A stretch of DNA of 64,000 nt from Deltaproteobacteria bacterium (GTDB lineage Bacteria; Desulfobacterota; Desulfobacteria; Desulfobacterales; UBA2156). Shown here piece after piece: positions 45,138 to 53,684 of this stretch. Location of the stretch: positions 26,778 through 90,777 of the forward strand of contig JAFDGC010000008.1 in assembly GCA_019309485.1 (NCBI GenBank). The letters run 5' to 3'. How positions within the stretch are numbered: position 1 is the stretch's first letter; each line of letters starts with the position of its first letter. A program made the translations under genes and the position numbers. Below the pieces are notes generated by a model. That model had not been told where the DNA came from. It made no database searches and worked only from the letters and a program-made list of their open reading frames with translations.

Positions 45138-46379
45138 ATGCCAAAACATCCGAAACCGATTCACTGGGCCTGGGTGATCCTGGCCGTCAGCTTCATCAAT
45201 CTGTTCATCAATTACTCCGTCCGTCTGGGATACGGGGTCGTCCTCCCCGAAATGATCCGAAGCCTGGAATTCACTCGCACCGCCGGGGGATCCATCTACA
45301 ATGCCTATCTTTTCACATATGTCCTTCTTACACCGTTTACGGGGCTTTTGACGGACCGGCTGGGCGCGCGGCGTGTAATCTCCGTGTGCGGACTCATCCT
45401 GGGCGCGGGGGTCCTTTTGATGGGGACCACAAACACCCTGTGGACCGCCTGCCTGTTCTATGCCCTTGTGGGCATCGGCGCCACCGGGATGTGGACACCG
45501 GTGATTACCGTGGTCCAGCGGTGGTTCGCCTTACGGCGCCGGGGCCTGGCATTGGGGATCATGGCCACCGGATACGGATTCGGATTCGCCGCCATGGGAG
45601 CGGTCTTTCCCTGGATCGTCCGGGAGTTGAATTGGCGATATGCCTGGTATCTGTTGGGCGCCGCGGCCCTGATCATGGTGGTCGTCAACGCCGTTTTCCT
45701 GCGCTCCGATCCGGAATCGGCCGGATTTCGCCCCTGGGGCGAAGCCGGTTCACAAACGCCCGCGCCGTCTTCCGGCCCTGTCCATCCAACCCCTTTTCGT
45801 TTTCGGGAAGTCTTTGGGAATCCAATCTTTTGGCAGATCGGTTTTTCTTATTTTTGTATTTCCTATGCCCTTTACGGGATCACCACCTTCATGGTCGATT
45901 ACGCCAAAACCCAACTGGGGTTTGAACTGGAAAAAGCGAGCCTGTTGGCGACGGTGCACGGCTTCAGCCAGGTGGTGGGCGTGCTCACCGTGCTCCCCCT
46001 TTCGGATCGGTTGGGGCGGAAGAAAACGATTCTTTTATCCAATGGATGTATCACCGTCGCCCTTATTGGAATCCTCCTCTCCGGCCGGTCCGATCTTTTA
46101 TATGTCATGGTAGGGTTTTTGGCCCTTTTCTACGGGGCCACCTTCCCTATTTACGGTGCATGTGCGGGGGACTATTTTCCAAAGACGGTGATGGGAACGG
46201 TAATCGGTGCATGGACCCCCTTTTACGGTGCCGGGGCCATATTGTCCCATTGGGTTACCGGCGGGATACGGGACCACACCGGAATTTACGATGCCGCTTT
46301 TGCCGTCAACGCTGCTGCAGCTGCCCTGGCACTGTTGATCATCTTCTCCTTGGGGGGCCGATCTTCGAATCCAAACTGA
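45138..46379 (+). CDS. Major facilitator superfamily transporter
   Basis: A 413-aa MFS carrier with ~12 helices, the loop 2-3 motif GLLTDRLGARRV and the second half repeat SDRLGRKKT. This arrangement is typical of the oxalate/monocarboxylate-like group, but the substrate is unproven. I start at ATG 45138, just after the ATPase stop; the frame is open 33 codons earlier. It may share the upstream transcript. Confidence 0.86.
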   Translation: MPKHPKPIHWAWVILAVSFINLFINYSVRLGYGVVLPEMIRSLEFTRTAGGSIYNAYLFTYVLLTPFTGLLTDRLGARRVISVCGLILGAGVLLMGTTNTLWTACLFYALVGIGATGMWTPVITVVQRWFALRRRGLALGIMATGYGFGFAAMGAVFPWIVRELNWRYAWYLLGAAALIMVVVNAVFLRSDPESAGFRPWGEAGSQTPAPSSGPVHPTPFRFREVFGNPIFWQIGFSYFCISYALYGITTFMVDYAKTQLGFELEKASLLATVHGFSQVVGVLTVLPLSDRLGRKKTILLSNGCITVALIGILLSGRSDLLYVMVGFLALFYGATFPIYGACAGDYFPKTVMGTVIGAWTPFYGAGAILSHWVTGGIRDHTGIYDAAFAVNAAAAALALLIIFSLGGRSSNPN

Positions 46380-46447
46380 AAAAGAAAAAACCGCACGGGA
46401 AACAAGACACATCTTACCGGTAAAAAACCCTTTAAACATATCCTGAA

Positions 46448-47395
46448 ATGATCATGAACCTTCCATCTGACCGCCTCCGGGCATCCGTGATCAGCGCTTT
46501 TCGCCGCGGCGTGAACAGCTATTACTGGTTGTTGAAGATCCTTATCCCCATCTCCTTTATCACGGCGCTTTTGGATTACGGGGGATGGATTCAGAAAATG
46601 GATTTCCTTCTGGAACCGCTGATGGCCTATCTGAGACTCCCCGCATCTGCGGCCCTTCCCATTCTCATTGGAATTCTAACCGGGGTCTATGGATGTATCG
46701 CGGCCATGGCCGTTCTTTCCTTTACCGTACCCGAGATGACCGTCATCGCCGTCTTTGTCCTGATCGCCCACAATCTGCCCCAGGAAGGGATCATCCAGGC
46801 CAAATCCGGGATCGGTTTTGTGAAGATCACCCTCGTGCGCCTTTTTACGGCGGTGGTCACCGGCATGGGGGTGGCGCTGTGCCTTTCCCTGGAACCCGGG
46901 ACAACAATGCCGCATTTCTCCGGCGGGATTTCACCACCGCCTTTTCTCGAATTTTTCCGGGATTGGGGGCTCGGGATGCTGCTGCTTTGCATTAAAATTT
47001 TTTTCATTCTCCTGGGAATCATGATCATCATCGAATTGATGAAGGCTTTCAACTGCATCGAACGTCTCGTAACGATTTTATCGCCGTTTTTAAAAATAAT
47101 GGGGCTGAAAAAAGAGGCGGGGGTGCTGTGGCTCACCGGAGTCCTTTTGGGAGTCTCCTACGGCGGGGCCGTCATTGTGGAACAGGCACGGGAGGTGCAC
47201 CTCCCTCCGGATCAGGTGGAAAAGCTGCACCTTTCCATCGGGATCAACCACTCCATGGTCGAAGACCCCCTGGTTTTTCTATCCCTGGGCCTCAACCCGG
47301 TGTGGATGTGGATACCGCGGCTCCTGGCAGCCGTTCTCGTCGTATACATTGCCGACGGTTGGTTCAGGTTCAAACGGGCGGTGCGTCAATCGTGA
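46448..47395 (+). CDS. Nucleoside-recognition (Gate-domain) membrane protein
   Basis: A 315-aa polytopic membrane protein with two Gate-like halves (blocks PILIGILTGVYGCIAAMAVL and GVSYGGAVIVEQAREVHLP). Such proteins resemble the SpmA/SpmB and nucleoside-recognition groups, and their substrates are mostly undefined. It runs 26 bp into the convergent xdhC gene at its 3' end. The frame begins at 46448. Confidence 0.78.
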   Translation: MIMNLPSDRLRASVISAFRRGVNSYYWLLKILIPISFITALLDYGGWIQKMDFLLEPLMAYLRLPASAALPILIGILTGVYGCIAAMAVLSFTVPEMTVIAVFVLIAHNLPQEGIIQAKSGIGFVKITLVRLFTAVVTGMGVALCLSLEPGTTMPHFSGGISPPPFLEFFRDWGLGMLLLCIKIFFILLGIMIIIELMKAFNCIERLVTILSPFLKIMGLKKEAGVLWLTGVLLGVSYGGAVIVEQAREVHLPPDQVEKLHLSIGINHSMVEDPLVFLSLGLNPVWMWIPRLLAAVLVVYIADGWFRFKRAVRQS

Positions 47396-48440
47396 CGACC
47401 TTTTTCTTCCCCGTATTTCTCACCGATATCAACTCCGCCACGATACTCACCGCGATCTCTTCAGGGGTATGGGCGTTGATTTGGAGGCCGATGGGACAAT
47501 GCACCCGTGCGAGGGTTTCCTTTGATACGCCTTCTTTTTCCAGGGCCGCATAAATGGTGTCGCGTTTCCGACGGCTTCCGATCATGCCGATATATTTGGC
47601 CCGGGTGTGAATGACTTCCCGGAGAAGGGCTTGATCGTGAATATGACCCCGGGTGATAATGGCGATATAAGAATCCGGTGTGACGGTGATCGCCTTGACC
47701 GCCTCCGAAAAAGGCGCCACGCGTATCTCGGCGGCCTCCGGGAAGCGCTCCGGGTTGGCGAATTCTTTCCGGTCGTCCATGAGAACCACGCGGAACCCCG
47801 CCAAATCCGCCATGGGGGATACAAATAACGAAATATGTCCGGCGCCGAAAAGAAACAACACCTCCGGCGGCCGTACAGGTTCGATAAAAAGGGAGGTTTT
47901 TTCCGTTTCAAGGAGTCGAGGGGCATCGGAGGGCATGTATTCCTGCAGTGCATCCGAATCCAGGCCTTCCATACGGCCCGCCACCCTTGCATCCTCTTGA
48001 AAGAGCGCCCGGCAGCCCATGGTCATGCCCGAAATCCCCTGGACGATCCGGGTCACCAGCACACCCCGACTGCCTTCACGGTGCATCCGCTCCAACTGCG
48101 AGAAGACATCGCTCGTTTCCGGATTTCCCGCAAAAAGGGGCTCCAGATAAATGTCTACGGCACCGCCGCACAGCATTTCCGTTTCCGCCACATCCTTTCC
48201 GTACAAGGCCAGCTTGAGGATCTCGGATGTTTTTTCGCGCAAGACCTTGCGGGCTTTTTGGAGGACCATGTGCTCCATTCGGCCGCCTCCGATGGTCCCT
48301 ACGATGGATCCGTCTTCCAGGATCAGGCACCGCGTCCCGGTGCCGCGGGGAGCGGATCCCTTGTGGCGGATGATCCGGGCGAGAACGGCGCTTTTTTTTT
48401 CTTTAAGAATCCGGTTGGCTTCCAAAAAAATATCTTTCAT
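47370..48440 (-). CDS. xdhC: XdhC-family molybdenum hydroxylase maturation factor
   Basis: A 356-aa XdhC/CoxI-like protein. The N-terminal part has the GTIGGGRMEH and CGGAVDIYLEP blocks. The C-terminal Rossmann half contains GAGHISLF and VLMDDRKEFANPERFP. It delivers sulfurated or selenated molybdenum cofactor to xanthine-dehydrogenase-type enzymes. The hydroxylase is not in this window. It is the last gene of a yqeB-yqeC-xdhC run. Confidence 0.9.
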   Translation of the reverse strand: MKDIFLEANRILKEKKSAVLARIIRHKGSAPRGTGTRCLILEDGSIVGTIGGGRMEHMVLQKARKVLREKTSEILKLALYGKDVAETEMLCGGAVDIYLEPLFAGNPETSDVFSQLERMHREGSRGVLVTRIVQGISGMTMGCRALFQEDARVAGRMEGLDSDALQEYMPSDAPRLLETEKTSLFIEPVRPPEVLFLFGAGHISLFVSPMADLAGFRVVLMDDRKEFANPERFPEAAEIRVAPFSEAVKAITVTPDSYIAIITRGHIHDQALLREVIHTRAKYIGMIGSRRKRDTIYAALEKEGVSKETLARVHCPIGLQINAHTPEEIAVSIVAELISVRNTGKKKVVTIDAPPV

Positions 48441-48489
48441 GCCTTCTCCACGCTTTAATTCCTCTGTTTTCGCGCAATTGCCGACAGAT

Positions 48490-48540
48490 TGAAGCCCCCC
48501 CGCTTCAAGCAGCGGGGAATGCGCTCGCGGTTGCGGTTCA
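48490..48540 (-). repeat. Repeat R2, copy 3
   Basis: Reads CGCTTCAAGCAGCGGGGAAT and GCGCTCGCGGTTGCGGTTCA on the plus strand, the inverse of R2 copy 1's first block. It lies between yqeC and xdhC and can form a GC-rich hairpin. Confidence 0.6.
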
Positions 48541-48554
48541 TTTTTCCCGTTTCC

Positions 48555-49331
48555 TCATACTTGATGAATTTCCAGAATTTCCGGAATCGGTGACAAGCGT
48601 CCAACAACGATCCTGTGCAGCAGGGGGCTTTTGATCGCTCTCACGGCGGCCGCCACGTCCCGGGCCTTCGATACCGCCCGGGGAGTATCGGCTTTGTTGA
48701 GAAACCCAATAACCTCCGCTTGTTTGGGACACCCCTTGAATACCCCTTTCGGGTGCACCAAAACCCGGGCCAGAGAGGCCGTGGAAACCGGCGCTCCCGC
48801 AGCCTCGCCGCTGAGGGCGGCAAAACGTTCGGCCCTGAAAACCGCGGTGTCTTTCAATGGCCGGCCAATACCGTCCAGTCCGCATACGCCCACAACCCAT
48901 CCTGAAGCCGCAGGAATCACCGGTTCGTATGCACCCGGCGCTTTCAGGGGCCTCTGGGCTGCTCCGTCCGCTTCCACGACGATCCATTGAAAGACCCCCG
49001 ACGCCGCGATTTCGTCGATCGCTTCGGGTGCAAATCCAGCCAGCTTTTTCTCTCGGGGAATCTCTTTTGCAGCAGCAAAAAAAACCGTGGGACCTCCTTT
49101 TGCCCTTCCTCGTTTCAAAACATCTTCCAGGCGCAAAGAAATCACGACGTCTCGAATATCCCCCGGCGTCGGCATAAAGGCTTTGGTGGTCGTTGTGGCA
49201 AGAACTGCGGCGCCGGAAGCCGCCAGTTCCTTTGCCATACAGAACATGAGGGTCGTTTTCCCCCCCGCCCCCACCAGGCTGATGACACCGCCACCGGAAA
49301 GAAGAAAAGCGGAAACCAGCACGCCATGCAT
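48555..49331 (-). CDS. yqeC: YqeC-type selenium-dependent hydroxylase accessory protein
   Basis: A 258-aa P-loop protein with SLVGAGGKTTLMF as Walker A near residue 18, ATTTTKAFMP, and the VVEADGAAQRPLKAP block. This matches the YqeC family linked by phylogenetic profile to selenium-containing molybdenum hydroxylases. Its ATG overlaps the end of yqeB, and it precedes xdhC. Together they form the maturation trio. Confidence 0.88.
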   Translation of the reverse strand: MHGVLVSAFLLSGGGVISLVGAGGKTTLMFCMAKELAASGAAVLATTTTKAFMPTPGDIRDVVISLRLEDVLKRGRAKGGPTVFFAAAKEIPREKKLAGFAPEAIDEIAASGVFQWIVVEADGAAQRPLKAPGAYEPVIPAASGWVVGVCGLDGIGRPLKDTAVFRAERFAALSGEAAGAPVSTASLARVLVHPKGVFKGCPKQAEVIGFLNKADTPRAVSKARDVAAAVRAIKSPLLHRIVVGRLSPIPEILEIHQV

Positions 49332-50143
49332 TATTTCCCATCCACGTTATAAACCCGACAGATGGCTTCCAGGACCGACCCGGCAATGGCCCTTGCTTTG
49401 TCGGATAGGGTAAAACAATACGCGACACGCCCCCTGGGGTCAATATCCCCCACTTTGAGATCCGGAGTTACCGGTGTTTCCGGCCGGAGGAGCCCACGGA
49501 TCACGCCGTCGACGCCGGCCCGGATAACCTTTCCATTCACCTCGGCCACAGCCTCCCCTTTTCGGACCGTTTCCCCGATATCGTGGCGCGTCTGGAAAAT
49601 CCCTTCGGCCGGCGCCCGTAACACCCTTTCCCGCGTGAATCCGCCGATGGCGCCCGGGATACCCGTATTTTCCGCCGCATGGCCCTGGATCAGGATCCTT
49701 CCCAGGTCGTGTCCTCTCTGGGTCTCGATGACAAAATGCACATCCCGCCCGGCCGTAAATCCGGGACCCAGTCCAATCACCAGGGGGGCTTCGTTTAGAT
49801 GCGTCCCCAAGTTTTTTTTCGCCAAAACCGCATCTACCAGAACGTCGGGAGATAAACGCGACGCATATTCCCAGTGCGGGTCCACAAGGACGGGAATCCG
49901 ACCGGACGCCCACGCCTGGTGGACGGCATCAAGGCCGGCGGCTTTCACCCCTTGGACCCCTTCCACGGTATGGCGGTTTTCATAAAGGGCTTCACAGAAG
50001 GAAACCTTTCTCCGGACCGCCAGGGGAGTTTCAATCTCCATCATGAAAAGCTTTTGAATCCGGGCCGAAAAGAGCCTCCAAGCTATGGCGCTGGCCATTT
50101 CTCCGGCGCCTTTGATCCCGATGATACGATCCTGGAGTCCCAT
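49331..50143 (-). CDS. yqeB: YqeB-type selenium-dependent molybdenum hydroxylase protein
   Basis: A 270-aa protein of the EF2563/YqeB family: an N-terminal Rossmann start IIGIKGAGEMASAIAWRL, the block PLVIGLGPGFTAG, then ETQRGHDLGRILIQGHA and a C-terminal GKVIRAGVDGVIRGLLRP segment. It is taken to insert selenium into the hydroxylase cofactor. Downstream genes yqeC and xdhC complete the set. Starts at 50143, two bases after the glycogen branching-enzyme stop (minus strand). Confidence 0.88.
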   Translation of the reverse strand: MGLQDRIIGIKGAGEMASAIAWRLFSARIQKLFMMEIETPLAVRRKVSFCEALYENRHTVEGVQGVKAAGLDAVHQAWASGRIPVLVDPHWEYASRLSPDVLVDAVLAKKNLGTHLNEAPLVIGLGPGFTAGRDVHFVIETQRGHDLGRILIQGHAAENTGIPGAIGGFTRERVLRAPAEGIFQTRHDIGETVRKGEAVAEVNGKVIRAGVDGVIRGLLRPETPVTPDLKVGDIDPRGRVAYCFTLSDKARAIAGSVLEAICRVYNVDGK

Positions 50144-50145
50144 TC

Positions 50146-52146
50146 CTAGGCTTCTTTCTGCAATACAACGCCCGTTCTGGAAGGAAGGTAGAGGGACAAC
50201 CCTGGACCGTCGCGGCGGGACAGCGTTACGTGGAACTGGTCCGGCATCAGGCGCCCGTGTCCGCCGTATTGGGGAGCATCCGAATCAAAGACCATTCGAT
50301 ATCTTCCTGAATCCGTGTTAATAAAATAATGATCATAGGATGTTATTGGATGAAAATTAAAGCAAAACAATAGCTTTTTTCGAAAGAACACGACCACTTT
50401 TTCCGCCTCATGGAGCTTGATGAGTCGGGCCGGCGGCGGCCCGAAGAGATTGAATTTCTTGGCCAACCGGATCATATGCCGGTCGAAACGCCCCAGTTGA
50501 TGATATTTCAGGTTCGGATCATCCCCGAGCCGCCACTGCCGCCGGGCATACCGAAAGGACCACGCGTTTCCGTCCCTAGGAAAATCGATCCATTCAGGAT
50601 GCCCGAACTCGTTTCCCATGAAATTGAGGTACCCGTCCCCCGCCGTGGCCAGTGTAATGAGGCGGATCATTTTGTACAGGGCCACGGCTCGGTCCACGGA
50701 TAAATGGGTGTCTTGGACCTGCATGTGATCGTAAACCGCCGATCCGGCCAGGCGGAACAACAGGGTCTGATCCCCCACCAGCGCCTGATCATGGGATTCC
50801 GCGTAACTGATGGTCTTTTCTTCAGCCCGGCGATTGTTCAATTCATGCCAGAGGTATCCCATGGGCCAGGCCTCATCCGGAACGTCCTTGACGAGTCGAA
50901 TCCATAAATCCGGGACCCCCATGGCAAAGCGAAAATCAAACCCGATCCCCCCTTCTTCAATGGGCGCGGCCAGGCCCGGTATTCCGGAGACATCTTCGGC
51001 GATGGTGATCGCCCGGGGCCGGACCCTGTGGATGACCGCATTGGCAAGGGCCAGGTAGGTCAGGGCGTCTTCGTCCGCCGACGCATCAAAATAATCCAGA
51101 TAAGAGGTGAAGTCTTTCCCCAGGCCATGATGGAGATACGCCATGCTGGTGACACCGTCGAACCGGAATCCGTCGACGTTAAACTCGTCGATCCAGTAGC
51201 GACAGTTGGACAGGAGAAAATGAAGGACCTGGGGTTTGCCGTAGTCGAAGCAACGGGAACCCCAGGCCGGATGAAGACCTCGGGGGCCCTTATGAAAATA
51301 TTGATATTCGGTGCCGTCGAAACGGCTCAACCCTTCCACTTCGTTGGACGCCGCATGGGAATGAATCAAATCCATGAGCACGGTAAGTCCTTCGCCGTGG
51401 GCGGTGTCGATGAGGGTTTTCAGCTCTTCGGGGGTCCCGAATCGTGAAGACGGTGCAAAAAAGCTCGATACCTGGTAGCCGAAAGACGCGTAATACGGAT
51501 GTTCCGGAATGGCCATGAGCTGAAGGGTATTATAGCCGGCCCTGACGATCCGGGGGATCGTTTTCTCGGCAAACTCCAGATAGGTACCGATCCGCTCTTC
51601 TTCCTGGGCCATCCCCACGTGCGCCTCATAAATCAGCAACGGCGCGGATAACGGGGAAAAATCAGGATGCTTCCAGGAATACGGATGCTTCGGCCTCCAG
51701 ACCTGGGCATTGAAAATCAGGGTCTCAGGATCCTGGACCACCCGCCGGGCCCACGCCGGAATCCGGTCCCCGCTTCCGCCGGGCCAATGCACCCGCAACC
51801 GGTAAAGATTTCCATGGGCCAACGTTTCCTCGGGCATCCGGATTTCCCAGTGGCCGTCGGGGTGCACGCGTGTTAAGGCGAACTCTTTTTTTTCGCTCCA
51901 TCCGGTGAAATCCCCGACAAGATAAACCGCCTGGGCATTGGGTGCCCACTCCCTGAAGATCCACTGGCCGTTTCGAAAATGCATGCCGAAATATTCATGC
52001 CCGGATGCAAAATCCATCAAAGGGATTTCTTTTCGGGTCAGCACGGCTTCCCGCTCACGGAAATTCTCCATGCGCTTCCGGAGATGTTCTGCGTAGGGGG
52101 TAAGATACGGGTCTTTTTGAAGCAGGCCGCTTTGAAATTCTTTCAT
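50146..52146 (-). CDS. glgB: 1,4-alpha-glucan branching enzyme, eukaryote-type GH13_8
   Basis: A 666-aa branching enzyme that makes alpha-1,6 links in glycogen. The CBM48 region (REWAPNAQAVYLVGDFTGW) leads into the GH13 barrel: YNTLQLMAIPEHPYYASFGY, nucleophile Asp in FRFDGVTSM, acid/base Glu in ITIAEDVSG, and SYAESHDQAL. The text is much closer to plant/animal branching enzymes (subfamily 8) than to E. coli GlgB. It is the last of four glycogen genes and abuts glgA. Confidence 0.93.
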   Translation of the reverse strand: MKEFQSGLLQKDPYLTPYAEHLRKRMENFREREAVLTRKEIPLMDFASGHEYFGMHFRNGQWIFREWAPNAQAVYLVGDFTGWSEKKEFALTRVHPDGHWEIRMPEETLAHGNLYRLRVHWPGGSGDRIPAWARRVVQDPETLIFNAQVWRPKHPYSWKHPDFSPLSAPLLIYEAHVGMAQEEERIGTYLEFAEKTIPRIVRAGYNTLQLMAIPEHPYYASFGYQVSSFFAPSSRFGTPEELKTLIDTAHGEGLTVLMDLIHSHAASNEVEGLSRFDGTEYQYFHKGPRGLHPAWGSRCFDYGKPQVLHFLLSNCRYWIDEFNVDGFRFDGVTSMAYLHHGLGKDFTSYLDYFDASADEDALTYLALANAVIHRVRPRAITIAEDVSGIPGLAAPIEEGGIGFDFRFAMGVPDLWIRLVKDVPDEAWPMGYLWHELNNRRAEEKTISYAESHDQALVGDQTLLFRLAGSAVYDHMQVQDTHLSVDRAVALYKMIRLITLATAGDGYLNFMGNEFGHPEWIDFPRDGNAWSFRYARRQWRLGDDPNLKYHQLGRFDRHMIRLAKKFNLFGPPPARLIKLHEAEKVVVFFRKKLLFCFNFHPITSYDHYFINTDSGRYRMVFDSDAPQYGGHGRLMPDQFHVTLSRRDGPGLSLYLPSRTGVVLQKEA

Positions 52147-53661
52147 TTAGACATACGGATTGATCAGGGGCCGTTGAAGCATTTTTTCATAAAGCGCGAT
52201 GTATTGGCGGGCGCTTTGGGCGTGGGTGAAGGTCTCGGCACTTTCTTCCATGATCCGCTTGAGGTGTTTTTCCCGTCGTCCATCCTCCGTTGAAAAGAAC
52301 TGCATGGCCTGATCGATGGCCCAAAACAACCCGTTGGCGTCATATACTTCGAAAAGAAAGCCGTTTCCGGTATTTTCTTTGGGATCGAAATGGGCAATCG
52401 TATCTTTGATCCCGCCGGTCTTGTGGGCCACAGGGAGGGAACCGTAGACGGGGGCGATCATCTGGGGGAGCCCGCACGGCTCGAACAACGACGGCATGAG
52501 GATGAAATCCGAGGCCGCGTACCCAAGATGTTCCAGGCTTTCGGAAAAATCGCATACCGAAACCCGTTTTTCGAATCCGTGGAACTTCGTGATGTTCCGG
52601 AAGACTTGCTGGTAATCTCCGTTGGCAACAAAAAGGATCTCCAGGTTTTTGTCCCAGTATTTCGATATCACCGCGTATAAAATATCGGCCAGAAGCGGAC
52701 ACCCTTTTTGATTGGGGTCCAGGCGCGAGGGCCAGAAAAACAGCGGGGCATCGGGATCCTCGATGAGGCCTAAGAGTTTTTGCAGGGCGGTCTTGTTTTT
52801 CTTCTTGCCGGGGATACAATCGTCGGAGCCATAGGTCTGAAAAAGATGCGGATCGGACCGGGGATCAAAGGCCGGATCCGGTGCGTTCAGGATTCCCACC
52901 GCGCACCCGGCATCGTATTTATGGGTTAACTCGGTGCGGAGCGCATCAGGGACAAAGGGGTGTTTTCCCTGGACGATTTCCAGCAGAAACGAGGGGCTCA
53001 CCACATTCACAAAGTGAGCGGCAAAAACACCGCTGACGAGAAAATCCACCCGATTGTGTTCCCGGGCGGTTTCGTAGTCATGGGAGGGGAAATCGAAGTA
53101 CAGATGCTTCCAGAAAGCGGCGGCGTCGATGCCGCGATCTTCGATGTGCGCCACCGTACTTTTTACCGTATGGACGTTGTGGATGGTGAACAGGCACGGG
53201 ATTCCCATCTGTCGCGCCATGGGGGGAATCAGTCCCGTCATCCAGTCGTTGCAATGGATCAAATCGGGTTCCACCCGCGGGACAATATTGTTAATGACCT
53301 CCCGCTGGAACGCCAAAGAGAGCTTTGTATTTTCCATGCCGTAATCGGAGTAGACATGATCCAGGTAGTAAAAGGCCCGATCTTCGGCAAGGTGGACGCG
53401 GTCGTCGGACATGATCTTCCGGATCGTCCGCTGCTCTTTTTGCAGAAACGGCGCGAGGCGGTCCATAAAAAGAGACCGATAATCGGGAAGCGCCACGTGG
53501 ACGTCGGCGCCTTGGTCAAAGAGAGCGCTGATCAGGGCCGCCGAAACATCCGCAAGGCCCCCCGCCTTGGCGGTGAGGCAGGCGGAAAGATTCCCCATCC
53601 GGTCGGGGAGGTACGTCACCTCCGGCGTGACGATCAGAACCCTTGGGTCTTTCAACGACAT
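52147..53661 (-). CDS. glgA: Glycogen/starch synthase (GT5)
   Basis: A 504-aa glucosyltransferase that extends alpha-1,4 glucan from a nucleotide glucose. The KxGGLADV donor site reads KAGGLADV near residue 32. HCNDWMTGLIPP and the C-terminal block PSLFEPCGLPQMIAPVYG with KTGG complete the GT-B fold. I start at ATG 53661, where the fold begins (VLIVTPEV); the frame is open 40 codons earlier. No glgC lies in this cluster, so the nucleotide-sugar supply comes from elsewhere. Confidence 0.93.
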   Translation of the reverse strand: MSLKDPRVLIVTPEVTYLPDRMGNLSACLTAKAGGLADVSAALISALFDQGADVHVALPDYRSLFMDRLAPFLQKEQRTIRKIMSDDRVHLAEDRAFYYLDHVYSDYGMENTKLSLAFQREVINNIVPRVEPDLIHCNDWMTGLIPPMARQMGIPCLFTIHNVHTVKSTVAHIEDRGIDAAAFWKHLYFDFPSHDYETAREHNRVDFLVSGVFAAHFVNVVSPSFLLEIVQGKHPFVPDALRTELTHKYDAGCAVGILNAPDPAFDPRSDPHLFQTYGSDDCIPGKKKNKTALQKLLGLIEDPDAPLFFWPSRLDPNQKGCPLLADILYAVISKYWDKNLEILFVANGDYQQVFRNITKFHGFEKRVSVCDFSESLEHLGYAASDFILMPSLFEPCGLPQMIAPVYGSLPVAHKTGGIKDTIAHFDPKENTGNGFLFEVYDANGLFWAIDQAMQFFSTEDGRREKHLKRIMEESAETFTHAQSARQYIALYEKMLQRPLINPYV

Positions 53662-53684
53662 GGATGTTTTTCCCCCGGTCTTCG

